Part shown: positions 16,513 through 25,758 of the stretch, piece by piece | How positions within the stretch are numbered: position 1 is the first letter of the stretch | How the letters are laid out: each line of letters begins with the position of its first letter | NCBI RefSeq assembly: GCF_017497985.1 | Contig: NZ_JAGDFV010000008.1 | Location: forward strand, 41,869-105,868 | Direction of reading: 5' to 3' | Length of the DNA: 64,000 nt | Source of the DNA: Meiothermus sp. CFH 77666 | GTDB lineage: Bacteria; Deinococcota; Deinococci; Deinococcales; Thermaceae | Made by a program: the position numbers and the translations under genes | The notes under the pieces: generated by a model | What the model saw: only the letters and a program-made list of their open reading frames with translations | The model's database searches: none | What the model was told of the DNA's origin: nothing

Positions 16513-17706
16513 ATGGACAAAGATCAACTGGCCCAGAGAGCGGCCCAGGAAGTGGACGCGGACGAAGTGGTGCGCCTGACTCAGGCGCTGGTTCGGATCG
16601 AGAGCTACTACCCAGGGCCGGGTGAGCAGCCGGTGGTGGATTTTCTGGAGCCCTACCTGCGCGAACGCGGCTTCAAGACCACCGTGCAGGAGGTGGCGCC
16701 GGGCCGCCCCAACCTGATTGCCGACCTGGGGGAAGGCCCTGGGGGGCTGATTCTGGAAGGCCATACTGATGTGGTCACGCATGGCAACCTCGAGCGCTGG
16801 ACGGTTCCCCCCTACGAGGCCCGCATTGTGGAGGGCCGCCTCTACGGGCGGGGGGCCTGCGATATGAAAGGGGGGCTGGCGGCGGCCATCTGTGCGGCGG
16901 TGGCGGTGCAGAAGGTGCTGGGAACGCCCCCAAAAACCCTCCGCCTGTGCATCCCCTGCGACGAAGAGGGCCTGATGATGGGCATCAAGGCGTTTATCCA
17001 GGCAGGCTATGCCGAAGGCTTTGCGGGGGCCCTTATCTGTGAGCCGGAGGAAAACCAGGTGTGCTTATGGCAGAAGGGGGCCATGCGGGTCTGGGTGCGC
17101 TTTCGGGGCAGGATGTCCCACGGGGCCATGCCCTATGCTGGGGCCAACCCCATTCCCTCGGCTTCCCGGTTCGTGGTTGAACTCGGCAAGCTGCAGGCGG
17201 TGTTGCAGGCCGAAAGCCAGCACCCATACCTGGGCCTGCCCTGGCTCACCCCCACCGTTTTCCAGGCGGGGGCCGGGGAGGGCCAGTTCAACGTGATGCC
17301 CGACCAGGTGCGCCTAGGCCTCGACATTCGCACCAACCCCGGCCAGGATCACCGGGCCCTCGAGGCCCGGCTTCAGCAAGCCCTGGAAGGGAGCCTCGAG
17401 GCCGGTATCAGCGCCACCCTGGAAGTCTTCGAAGACCGGCCCGCCACCGAAACCTCGCCCGACACGGCGCTGGTGCAGGCGGTGGAGCAGGGCCTGCGGC
17501 TATTGCAGATGCCCCTCCAGTACGGAGGTGTGCCGGGGGCCACCGACGGTACTTTTTTGTGGGCCTGGGCGGGGCTACCCATCGTGACCATCGGGCCTGG
17601 GGGCAGAACCATCCCGCATCAGGCCGATGAATATATCGAGATTGCCGAGCTGGTAGCAGCGGCCCGGCTCTATGCGGCGGTGAGCGTGCAGATGTTGTTG
17701 GGCTAA
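16513..17706 (+). CDS. M20-family metallopeptidase (ArgE/DapE type)
   Basis: 397 residues from ATG 16513, with AAAGGAT 8 nt upstream; the frame is open 13 codons earlier without homology. GHTDVVTHG (first metal ligands), YGRGACDMKGGLA (bridging Asp) and CDEEGLMMG (catalytic Glu pair) are the M20 motifs, and RMSHGAMPYAGANPI marks the dimerisation-lid region. The family deacylates N-acyl amino acids or cleaves dipeptides. It lies just upstream of a peptide-type ABC importer in the same orientation, so hydrolysis of imported peptides is plausible but not shown. Confidence 0.88.
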   Translation: MDKDQLAQRAAQEVDADEVVRLTQALVRIESYYPGPGEQPVVDFLEPYLRERGFKTTVQEVAPGRPNLIADLGEGPGGLILEGHTDVVTHGNLERWTVPPYEARIVEGRLYGRGACDMKGGLAAAICAAVAVQKVLGTPPKTLRLCIPCDEEGLMMGIKAFIQAGYAEGFAGALICEPEENQVCLWQKGAMRVWVRFRGRMSHGAMPYAGANPIPSASRFVVELGKLQAVLQAESQHPYLGLPWLTPTVFQAGAGEGQFNVMPDQVRLGLDIRTNPGQDHRALEARLQQALEGSLEAGISATLEVFEDRPATETSPDTALVQAVEQGLRLLQMPLQYGGVPGATDGTFLWAWAGLPIVTIGPGGRTIPHQADEYIEIAELVAAARLYAAVSVQMLLG

Positions 17707-17761
17707 GCCCACCCCTTTTCCAGCCTTGCGCTTTCATGTTATCGTGCAGGTACGGGCGAGT

Positions 17762-17794
17762 CCGAAAAAAGCGTATCGGTAGAGCTTTTTTCGG
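17762..17794. promoter_or_regulatory. Perfect 11-bp inverted repeat
   Basis: CCGAAAAAAGC and GCTTTTTTCGG separated by 11 bases, ~115 nt before the binding-protein start. It may be an operator or a weak bidirectional terminator for the upstream M20 gene; the T-run is inside the stem. Confidence 0.45.
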
Positions 17795-17908
17795 GTGGGA
17801 AGGGTGGAGAAAACCCGACCCAACTCCTTCGGTGGAGCCCTGCGATACCTGGGCCCACCCGCGCGGCGCGACCATAAATCGTGTTTTTCCACAAAAGGAG
17901 GAAACGTG

Positions 17909-19405
17909 ATGAAACGCTGGTTGCTTGTTGGTTTACTGGCTCTATGCGGCTTGGGCCTGGCCCAGCAGCGGGGAGGTGCGATTACCATCGCCATCCAGAC
18001 CGAACCGGCAGCCTGGGATCCTACCCAGGTGGCGGGCGCGGATATCTCTCGAGTGGTCTACGACAACGTGCTGCAAGGGCTTGTGAAGCGCAACCCCAAG
18101 GGCGAGATTGTGCCCTCGTTGGCCTCGCGCTGGACGGTCTCGAATTCCGGCCTGACCTACACCTTCACTCTGCGCCAGGGCGTGAAGTTCCACGACGGCT
18201 CTGACTTCACCGCCCAGGACGTGCTGGCCAAGTTCAACCGGGCCAGGAACCCCGATACCCGTGCTTCGGGCCACCTGCGCCCTGACCTCTACCGCGACAT
18301 CGCCAACATCACCAGCCCCAACCCCAACACGGTGGTGTTCAGCCTGCGCCAGCCCAACAACGACTTCCTGTTTATCCTCTCGCGCCCCGAGTCGCTGATT
18401 GGCCCGCGCCAGCGCCCACTGGCTGAGCAGCGCGTGCAGCCCATCGGTACAGGCCCCTTCCGCTTTGCCGGCTGGGAGCGGGGGGTGGCAGTGCGCCTCG
18501 AGCGCAATCCCAACTACTACGTGCAGGGCCTGCCCTATCTGGATCGGGTCAACTTCCGCTTCCTGGGCGACGGCGATGCTCAACTGGCCGGTCTGCGGGC
18601 TGGCGACCTGGACGTGATTGCCTACAGCCTGTTGCCCGAGAATGCGGTGGTGCTCTCGCGCGACTCCAACTTCAAGGTGTTCTCTGGTTCTGCCACGGCT
18701 GAGGCGGTAGCTGGCTTCAATAACAGCCGCCCCCCCTTCAACGACGTGCGCGTGCGCCGGGCTATTACCCTGGCCACCAACAAGGACGAACTCATTCAGG
18801 GCGCCATGCTGGGCTATGGCACCAAGATCGGCTCCATGCGTTCGCCGGGCGAAGCTTGCTACGTTGACCTGAGCAACTTCAATGCCTACAACCCCGACGA
18901 GGCCCGCCGCCTGCTGGCCGAGGCCGGCTTCACCAACCAGAACCCCCTGCGCTTTACCTTTAACCTGGCCGCCGAGTTCCCCTACGAGCGGCGCATCGGC
19001 GAGGCCATGGTGGCCCAGCTCAACAAACTGGGGCCGCTGCAGGTGACCATCCAGGTGACCGACTTCAACACCTGGATTCAACGGGTTTTCAGCCAGGCCG
19101 ACTACGCCATGACCATTATCGGGCACGTGGAGGCCAACGACATCGGCAACTACGCCAACCCCCGCTACTACTGGCGCTACAACAGCCCCCGCTTCCAGCA
19201 GCTCTTCACCCAGTACCTGCGGGCCCCCAACCAGACCAAGGCCTGCGAGGCCCTGGCCGCGGCCCAGCGCCTGCTGGCCGAGGATGCCGCCGGGGTCTGG
19301 ACAATGACTTTACCCGCGCTGGGCGCCTACCGTGCTCGCATTCAGAACTGGCCGGACGGCTTCCTGACCCCCGCCATCAGCGTGGCGGAGGTGTGGGTGC
19401 GATAA
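17909..19405 (+). CDS. Peptide/nickel-type ABC transporter solute-binding protein (family 5)
   Basis: 498 residues from ATG 17909, with AGGAGG 7 nt upstream. An in-frame GTG one codon earlier is possible. Residues 1-20 are a signal peptide ending ...GLGLAQ. SBP family 5 features: DPTQVAGADISRVVYDNVLQGL near the N-terminus, FTLRQGVKFHDGSDFTAQDV, and GTGPFRFAGWERGVAVRLERNPNYY. It binds peptides or similar ligands in the periplasm for the two permeases that follow. No DppD/DppF-like ATPases are nearby. Confidence 0.92.
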   Translation: MKRWLLVGLLALCGLGLAQQRGGAITIAIQTEPAAWDPTQVAGADISRVVYDNVLQGLVKRNPKGEIVPSLASRWTVSNSGLTYTFTLRQGVKFHDGSDFTAQDVLAKFNRARNPDTRASGHLRPDLYRDIANITSPNPNTVVFSLRQPNNDFLFILSRPESLIGPRQRPLAEQRVQPIGTGPFRFAGWERGVAVRLERNPNYYVQGLPYLDRVNFRFLGDGDAQLAGLRAGDLDVIAYSLLPENAVVLSRDSNFKVFSGSATAEAVAGFNNSRPPFNDVRVRRAITLATNKDELIQGAMLGYGTKIGSMRSPGEACYVDLSNFNAYNPDEARRLLAEAGFTNQNPLRFTFNLAAEFPYERRIGEAMVAQLNKLGPLQVTIQVTDFNTWIQRVFSQADYAMTIIGHVEANDIGNYANPRYYWRYNSPRFQQLFTQYLRAPNQTKACEALAAAQRLLAEDAAGVWTMTLPALGAYRARIQNWPDGFLTPAISVAEVWVR

Positions 19406-19485
19406 GCGCCGATAGCCGATGGCAAATAGCCGGTAGCCTGTTCCGCCATGGGCGGCTATCGGCTATAGACTATTGACCATTCGCT
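19404..19485. repeat. Heptanucleotide array 7
   Basis: Twelve degenerate units (AGCCGAT, CTATCGG CTATAGA, CTATTGA) fill the whole space between the binding-protein and permease genes, reaching the ATG at 19486. The array replaces any visible ribosome site. Confidence 0.85.
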
Positions 19486-20433
<948 letters not shown>

Positions 20434-20471
20434 AGAGAGGTCGCAAGACGCAGGTCGAAGGTCACACGTCT
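20434..20471. repeat. Heptanucleotide array 8
   Basis: Units AGAGAGG, ACGCAGG, TCGAAGG, TCACACG between the two permease genes. Confidence 0.65.
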
Positions 20472-20525
20472 TTGGGCGGTATTGGTGTTCGACTCCGCCC
20501 TCTCTCATACTCCAGGGGGTGCGCG

Positions 20526-21368
20526 ATGGCTAGTCAAGTCGGTCAGCGGCTTGCCGGGTGGAATGGGCTGCCCATCTCGCTCAAAGTGGGGGCTTTCCTG
20601 ATCCTGTTGATTCTTCTGATGGTACTCCTCAGCGCCCTCAACCCCACCAACCCCAACGCCACCACCCCCAACCGGCTGGCCCCCATCTTTTCCGAGGGGC
20701 ACCCGCTCGGCACCGACATCCTGGGGCGCGATACCCTGGCGCGGGTGCTGGCCGGGGCCCAGAACGCCCTCTACGTGGGGCTGATTGCGGTGGGCATCGG
20801 GCTTTCGGTGGGGATGGTGCTGGGGGTACTGGCAGGGTATTTTGGCGGCTGGCTTGATCAGATTTTGTCGGTGCTCCTGGAAACCCTTTACGCCCTGCCG
20901 GCCCTGCTCATCGCGCTGTTGTTTGCGGCCATCTTCAACCCTGGCGTGACCACCTCCATGGTAGCGATTGGCCTGGCGGCGGTGCCGGCCTTTGCGCGGG
21001 TGGCCCGTGCCAGTGTGCTTTCGGTCAAGGCCCTGCCCTACATCGAGGCGGCCAGAGCTTTGGGGATGAGCAACGGGCGAATTATGCTACGTCACGTCCT
21101 CCCCAACATCATCGGGCCGCTAGTAGTGCAGGCCAGCCTGGCCTTTGCGGTAGCGATTCTGGCTGAGGCTGCGCTCTCGTACCTGGGTCTGGGTACCCAG
21201 CCCCCCAACCCCAGTTGGGGCCGGATGCTGCGCGAGGCCCAGAGTTACCAGGAGCTCACCCCCTATCCGGTTATTTTTCCCGGTCTGGCCATCGGCCTGG
21301 CGGTGCTGGGCTTCAACTTGCTGGGCGATGGATTGCGGGATTACCTTGACCCCAGGAAGAGAAGCTAA
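20526..21368 (+). CDS. Peptide-type ABC transporter permease (DppC-like)
   Basis: 280 residues from ATG 20526; the frame is open to 20472 but homology starts with the hydrophobic segment after MASQVGQRLAGW. HPLGTDILGRDTLARVLAGAQ is the classic DppC N-terminal block, and YIEAARALGMSNGRIMLRHVLPN the EAA loop that docks to the ATPase. About five to six membrane spans. Partner of the DppB-like permease. The stop TAA is immediately followed by a heptanucleotide array. Confidence 0.92.
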   Translation: MASQVGQRLAGWNGLPISLKVGAFLILLILLMVLLSALNPTNPNATTPNRLAPIFSEGHPLGTDILGRDTLARVLAGAQNALYVGLIAVGIGLSVGMVLGVLAGYFGGWLDQILSVLLETLYALPALLIALLFAAIFNPGVTTSMVAIGLAAVPAFARVARASVLSVKALPYIEAARALGMSNGRIMLRHVLPNIIGPLVVQASLAFAVAILAEAALSYLGLGTQPPNPSWGRMLREAQSYQELTPYPVIFPGLAIGLAVLGFNLLGDGLRDYLDPRKRS

Positions 21369-21408
21369 TAGCCGATAGCTGTTGGCTATGGGCTATCCGC
21401 TATAGGCT
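21366..21408. repeat. Heptanucleotide array 9
   Basis: Six units in strict phase, each ending GCT or GCC (GATAGCT, ATGGGCT, ATCCGCT, ATAGGCT), running from the permease stop to the ATG at 21409. The array itself supplies a TATAGG that could serve as a -10 hexamer. Confidence 0.85.
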
Positions 21409-22215
21409 ATGAGCGAGGTATCCATGAACTACGCAGATATGTTTCGACTGGACGGCAAAGTGGCGCTGGTGGTGGGTGGGGGTTCGGGGATTGGACAGGC
21501 CTCCTGCGAAGCCCTGGCGGCCCAGGGGGCTACCGTGGCAGTAGCCGACATGAAAGCCGAACTTGCCGCTGAGACAGCAGGAAAAATTGAAGCCAACGGC
21601 GGACAAGCCGAGGCCCATGAGGTCAACATCACTGACCTCGAGGGGGTCAAGGGGCTTATCAAGGGCATTCTGGAGCGCCATGGGCGGCTGGATGTGGCAG
21701 TCACCACCCCCAGCATCAATGTCCGAAAGCCCATTCTTAACTACACCGGCGAGGAGTTCGACCGGGTGGTGAACGTCAACCTCAAGGGCACCTTTAACGT
21801 GCTCACCGAGGCGGGTCGGGTGATGGCGGAAAGGGGCTCGGGCTCGCTGATTGCTTTTTCTTCTATCCGTTCGCTGGTGGTGGAGCCGGGACAGTCGGTC
21901 TATGCCATGACCAAGGCCGGAACCGTGCAGCTCATACGCGGGCTGGCGGTGGAATTGGGGCCTAGAGGGGTGCGGGCCAATGCCATTGGGCCTGGCGTGA
22001 TTGACACCCCCCTCACCGCGCCCATCAAGAGCAAGCCCGACTGGTACAACGCCTATTCCGAGCGAAACATTTTGCGGCGCTGGGGCCGTCCCGAGGAAGT
22101 GGCCGCAGCGGTGGCGTTCCTGGCCTCGCCGGCAGCCTCTTACATCACCGGCACCATTTTGTTTGTGGATGGCGGTTGGACGGCTATTGATGGGCGGTTT
22201 ACCCCACCACTCTGA
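21409..22215 (+). CDS. Short-chain dehydrogenase/reductase (classical SDR)
   Basis: 268 residues. GGGSGIGQ (~24-31) is the NAD(P)-binding glycine loop, [19 protein letters not shown] contains the catalytic Ser, Tyr and Lys (Y-x3-K), and [11 protein letters not shown] is the usual C-terminal block. The Asp after the second strand (VADMKAE) suggests NAD rather than NADP. ATG 21424 (MNYADMF), with GAGG 7 nt upstream, is an equally good start. It sits between a peptide-type and a sugar-type importer, which fits a sugar or polyol dehydrogenase; the substrate is unknown. Confidence 0.88.
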   Translation: MSEVSMNYADMFRLDGKVALVVGGGSGIGQASCEALAAQGATVAVADMKAELAAETAGKIEANGGQAEAHEVNITDLEGVKGLIKGILERHGRLDVAVTTPSINVRKPILNYTGEEFDRVVNVNLKGTFNVLTEAGRVMAERGSGSLIAFSSIRSLVVEPGQSVYAMTKAGTVQLIRGLAVELGPRGVRANAIGPGVIDTPLTAPIKSKPDWYNAYSERNILRRWGRPEEVAAAVAFLASPAASYITGTILFVDGGWTAIDGRFTPPL

Positions 22216-22249
22216 AAAACCATGCCGCAAACAAACCCTGAGGCTTTGG

Positions 22250-22255
22250 TATAGT
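22250..22255 (+). promoter_or_regulatory. -10 element before the sugar importer operon
   Basis: TATAGT, 6 nt before ATG 22262, in the leaderless arrangement. Confidence 0.5.
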
Positions 22256-22261
22256 ACCCTG

Positions 22262-22312
22262 ATGCTGTTTGGCCCTCGAGGGCCAGCGTGGGTGGTGCAT
22301 GGGCCGCAATAA
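22262..22312 (+). CDS. Possible 16-codon leader peptide overlapping the permease start
   Basis: ATG 22262 stands 6 nt after TATAGT, exactly like leaderless genes elsewhere in the window, but its frame (MLFGPRGPAWVVHGPQ) stops at 22310-22312, inside the permease gene that begins at 22299. It could couple or restrain permease translation. It may instead be chance, with the real permease start at TTG 22269 or ATG 22299 being used from the same mRNA. Confidence 0.35.
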   Translation: MLFGPRGPAWVVHGPQ

Positions 22313-23132
22313 CGCTCACTGGTTTGCACTTCCAGCAGTGGCGCTGCTGGGGCTGTTTTTGCTCTATCCCTTTTTAGACGTGCTGCGCTTCTCGACCTGG
22401 GACTGGTCGGGTTTGTCGGAGCCCAGGGTGATTGGCCTCGAGAACTACCGCAACATTCTGCGCGACCCCGATTTTTACAGTAGCCTGCGTATCACCCTGG
22501 TTTTTGGAGCCATGACCCTGGTTCCTTTCGTGATTCTCTCGATACTGCTGGCCCTGGCCCTGGACGGCCAGCCCTACGAACGCCCCATCAAGGCCCTGCT
22601 CTTTTTGCCGGGACTGGTCACCCTGGGCGGGGCTGCTGTGGCCTGGTATACCTTGTTTTCCCCCGAGTACGGCGCACTGGCCTCGGTACTGCCGGTGCCG
22701 CGCTGGGATCAGAGTCCCTTTTGGGCGCTGGTGTTGATTATGCTCTTCACCATCTGGCGGCACATCGGCTATGGGGTGCTGGTGGTTTCGGCCCGCCTCA
22801 AGGCCATTCCCAAAACGCTGCTCGAGGCCGCCGCCGTGGACGGGGCTACTGCTGCTCAGGCCTTCCGCTACATCACCCTGCCCCTCCTGCGCCCGGCCAT
22901 CACGTTTCTGGTGGTGATCGGCACGGTACTCACCTTGCAGGGCTATACGGCGGTTTTCCTGCTGACCCGTGGAGGCCCTTTTGGCGGCACCGAGGTACTG
23001 GGGTACTACCTCTACAAAACCGGCTTCGAGGTGGGCCGCCTGGGCTACGCTGCCGCCCTCACGGTCATTATCTTGCTGCTCACGCTGGCCTTTGCTCTGG
23101 CGCAGGCCCGGCTCTTGCGGGAGGAGAAATGA
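22299..23132 (+). CDS. Sugar-type ABC transporter permease (UgpA/MalF-like)
   Basis: 277 residues from ATG 22299; an in-frame TTG at 22269 would add ten. Six predicted membrane spans, beginning with ALPAVALLGLFLLYPFLDVL. The EAA loop KTLLEAAAVDGATAAQAFRYITLPLL (~168-193) contacts the ATPase. It pairs with the permease at 23203; the UgpB-like binding proteins downstream deliver substrate. No MalK/UgpC-like ATPase is encoded in the cluster, so a shared ATPase elsewhere is inferred. Confidence 0.9.
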   Translation: MGRNNAHWFALPAVALLGLFLLYPFLDVLRFSTWDWSGLSEPRVIGLENYRNILRDPDFYSSLRITLVFGAMTLVPFVILSILLALALDGQPYERPIKALLFLPGLVTLGGAAVAWYTLFSPEYGALASVLPVPRWDQSPFWALVLIMLFTIWRHIGYGVLVVSARLKAIPKTLLEAAAVDGATAAQAFRYITLPLLRPAITFLVVIGTVLTLQGYTAVFLLTRGGPFGGTEVLGYYLYKTGFEVGRLGYAAALTVIILLLTLAFALAQARLLREEK

Positions 23133-23202
23133 GCCATCTAAGGGGCAAATTTTCCTTCCCAAGCACTTTCCTGGGCTGCCGTACCCATCTGGAGGTTCGC
23201 TC

Positions 23203-23997
23203 ATGCGCTGGTTAGGGCATCTGCTGGTATTTTCGGTGGCCCTGCTGGTGGCCCTGCCCTTCATCTGGATGGCTTATGCGGCCTTTATCCCACCCGAAGC
23301 GGTGTTCAGCGGCGATATTTTCGGGCAGTTGGGCTTAAGCCTGGCCAACTTCGAGGTGCTGGGCCGGGGCGGTTTCTGGGAGGGCTTCTGGGGGCGCTTG
23401 TTGTTTTCGGTGCTCCTGACCGGCGGTGTGACCCTGCTCCAGCTCACCACCGGCTTTCTGGCTGCCTACGCCATCAAGGAAGGTTTCAAAATTCTGCCCT
23501 TCTTCCTGGTATTGCTGGCCATTCCGGTAGAACTCCTGCTGGTGCCCCTGTACGGCCTGCTGGTGAGCCTGAAGCTGCTGGACACGCTCTGGGCCCTGGT
23601 GCTCCCCTTTGCGGCGAGTCCTTTTATTGTGTACCTGCTCTTCCAGGGGATGCGCACTGTGCCGGAAGAGCTGCTGGAAGCCGCCCGGCTGGACGGGGCA
23701 GGTCACCGAGTGTTGCTCACGCGCATTCTGTTGCCGCTGTTGCGCCCTCAACTGATTGCAGCAGGGGTGCTGGCCTTTGCCGCCCACTGGAATTTGGTGC
23801 TCTATCCGCGCATTGTGGCCGGTAGCAAGGAACTCAAAACCGTGCAGACCTGGATTACCGATTTGCAGCGCCAGAACCCTGCCGACTGGGGGCCGCTCTC
23901 GGCAGCTGCCCTGGCTGCCACTTTGCCTTTGATCATCATCTACCTGCTCTACGAGCGGCGGATTGTGGAGACCTTCGAGGAAGGGCTCAAGGGTTGA
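23203..23997 (+). CDS. Sugar-type ABC transporter permease (UgpE/MalG-like)
   Basis: 264 residues from ATG 23203, with GGAGG 6-7 nt upstream. The frame extends upstream to 22969 only as an overlap with the first permease. Six membrane spans; the EAA loop is EELLEAARLDGAGHRVLLTRILLPLL (~155-180). Second half of the heterodimeric channel. A ~420-base repeat-filled gap separates it from the first binding-protein gene. Confidence 0.9.
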   Translation: MRWLGHLLVFSVALLVALPFIWMAYAAFIPPEAVFSGDIFGQLGLSLANFEVLGRGGFWEGFWGRLLFSVLLTGGVTLLQLTTGFLAAYAIKEGFKILPFFLVLLAIPVELLLVPLYGLLVSLKLLDTLWALVLPFAASPFIVYLLFQGMRTVPEELLEAARLDGAGHRVLLTRILLPLLRPQLIAAGVLAFAAHWNLVLYPRIVAGSKELKTVQTWITDLQRQNPADWGPLSAAALAATLPLIIIYLLYERRIVETFEEGLKG

Positions 23998-24065
23998 GCA
24001 GGCTCTTACAGAGAACGGCTGCGTCTATAGCACAAGGATCATCGAATCCAACAACCAATACACCC

Positions 24066-24168
24066 GTCATTCCGAGGAGGCGTTAGCCGACGAGAAATCT
24101 GGCACGGCGCAAGGCTGGGAATGTTGGGGATGGTAGCGCATCGGATTCCTCACTGCGCTCGAAATAAC
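24066..24168. repeat. CATTCC-type palindromic element, copy 1
   Basis: Begins GTCATTCCGAG and ends CTCGAAATAAC, with GATGGTAGCG and GATTCCTCACTGCG inside. It resembles 61846-61964. The gap 23998-24417 contains this element, a fragment of the GAGCGCTCTTC element and a heptanucleotide array, but no gene. Confidence 0.7.
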
Positions 24169-24201
24169 ACTTTTGACTGGGTTTTTGTGTTCGCGTCACC
24201 G

Positions 24202-24224
24202 TTCTGAGTATGTGAAGAGCGCTC
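24202..24224. repeat. Fragment of the GAGCGCTCTTC element
   Basis: TTCTGAG followed by TGTGAAGAGCGCTC, matching the two ends of the element at 32221-32320 with the middle missing. Confidence 0.55.
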
Positions 24225-24300
24225 CAAAAGCCTGAGAGCCGAGATGAGGCTTGTCGTTCCTCACTACAAGTAGTGGCAGTACCCAGCTATAGCCTTCTCC

Positions 24301-24335
24301 TGACCCTCAATCCCTCGGCCCTATACCCGGCTTTA
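24301..24335. repeat. Heptanucleotide array 10
   Basis: Units TGACCCT, CAATCCC, TCGGCCC, TATACCC in 7-base phase. Confidence 0.6.
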
Positions 24336-24417
24336 GCCTCTTGAGCGCCTTTCTCATCCTCGGTATGGCAAACTGATGAGGGTTTGCAAAGGCAAACCGT
24401 GGAGGATGATTAAGTCC

Positions 24418-25617
24418 ATGCGTCAGTTGATGTTGCTTGTGGTGGGATTGGGGCTGGCCTGGGCCCAACGCCCTGTAGAGGTTCCCTTCTGGCATACCGC
24501 AGGGCCGCCCGGCCAGGAGGTGCTGGAGGGCATGATCCGTGAGTTCAATGCCTCGCAGCGGGAGTACCGCATTGTGCCGAGCTTTGTGGGTGACTACCGC
24601 GAGGGGGGCCTAAAGTTGCTGGCGGCGCTACGTTCGGGCGGTGCACCGGCGCTGTTCCATGCCGAAATCTCCTTTTTAGGCCGGATGGTGCAGGATAACG
24701 TGGCCCTGCCCCTGGACGATTATCTGGGCAACCTGCCAGGCGATTTTTATCCGAGCTTTTTGGAGACTGGCAGGTTGCGAGGCCGTACCTACGGCCTGCC
24801 GATCGGCCTGTCCATCCCGGTGTTTTTCTATAACGCCGACCAGTTTGCCGCCCGTGGCCTGGGGGCCCCGCGCACCTGGGACGATGTAGCCACGGCAGCC
24901 CAGCGCCTCACCACCCGTGCCGCCAAGGGGTACACGGTCTCGAGTGACATTTACAGTTTCAACGTGCTGGTAATGAGCCGGGGGGGTTCCATTGTAAACG
25001 GACAGGGCCGCCCCGACTTCACCAACGCCAAGGCGGTGGAGAGCCTTCAGTATCTGCAAGACCTGGTGAAGCGCAACATCGCCCAGAGCCGCAACATCGC
25101 CGAAGCGCAGTTCTCGGTAGCGGACTTCTTGCGTACCAAAACCTTCATGGGCATTGCGCCCATTACCATGTGGCCTCTTATTGAAAACCGGGCGCCCATC
25201 CCCTTCAAGCTGGGCGTGGCAGCCGTGCCGCGCTCGGAAGGCGGCAAAGTGCCGCTGGCTGGGGGTACGCTGGTGGTGCTGCGGGGGGCCAGTGAGCAGC
25301 AGGCGCGGGGTGCGGTGGCGTTCTGGCGTTACCTGATGGAGCCAGCCAACATCGCCAGGTGGGTTCGGGCTACCTACTACATGCCCATGCGCCGGGCCGC
25401 TCAGCCGTTGCTGGAAGACTTCTACCGCGAAGACCCCCGCCGCCGGGTGGCCTTTAGCCAGGTGGAACACGCGGAGGTGTGGCTGCAAGACCCCGAGTTT
25501 ACGGTCTGGTACAGCTTTTTGGAGGATGCCCTCGAGCGGGCCCTCAAAGGCAACGCCGACCCCCGGCAGGTGCTGGAAGAGGCCCAGCGAAGGGCCAACG
25601 CCGTGGAGCGGCGCTAG
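24418..25617 (+). CDS. UgpB-like extracellular solute-binding protein, copy 1
   Basis: 399 residues from ATG 24418; two upstream ATGs (24376 and 24406) are in frame. The chosen start gives a compact signal peptide (MRQLMLLVVGLGLAWAQ) and exactly the length of the paralogue downstream, with GGAGG 12 nt before it. EVPFWHTAGPPGQEVLEGMI is typical of family-1 binding proteins for sugars or glycerol phosphates. It presumably feeds the permeases at 22.3-24.0 kb. A terminator follows the gene, so copy 2 is expressed separately. Confidence 0.9.
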   Translation: MRQLMLLVVGLGLAWAQRPVEVPFWHTAGPPGQEVLEGMIREFNASQREYRIVPSFVGDYREGGLKLLAALRSGGAPALFHAEISFLGRMVQDNVALPLDDYLGNLPGDFYPSFLETGRLRGRTYGLPIGLSIPVFFYNADQFAARGLGAPRTWDDVATAAQRLTTRAAKGYTVSSDIYSFNVLVMSRGGSIVNGQGRPDFTNAKAVESLQYLQDLVKRNIAQSRNIAEAQFSVADFLRTKTFMGIAPITMWPLIENRAPIPFKLGVAAVPRSEGGKVPLAGGTLVVLRGASEQQARGAVAFWRYLMEPANIARWVRATYYMPMRRAAQPLLEDFYREDPRRRVAFSQVEHAEVWLQDPEFTVWYSFLEDALERALKGNADPRQVLEEAQRRANAVERR

Positions 25618-25623
25618 CCAAGC

Positions 25624-25649
25624 AACCCCGGTGAGAGCCGGGGTTTTCG
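25624..25649 (+). terminator. Rho-independent terminator between the binding-protein paralogues
   Basis: AACCCCGG/CCGGGGTT around TGAGAG, then TTCGC. Confidence 0.7.
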
Positions 25650-25729
25650 CTTCCAGGTGGAGAAACACCGGTGTCCCCATGTCTGCCCCTGACCCCCTGC
25701 TGATGGCTGGATGGTTTTCTATTTGTGCG

Positions 25730-25735
25730 TAGAAT
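25730..25735 (+). promoter_or_regulatory. Candidate -10 element of binding-protein copy 2
   Basis: TAGAAT ~24 nt before the GTG start and after the terminator. The -35 is poor. Confidence 0.35.
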
Positions 25736-25758
25736 AGAGCTACTCACAGGAGGAACGT

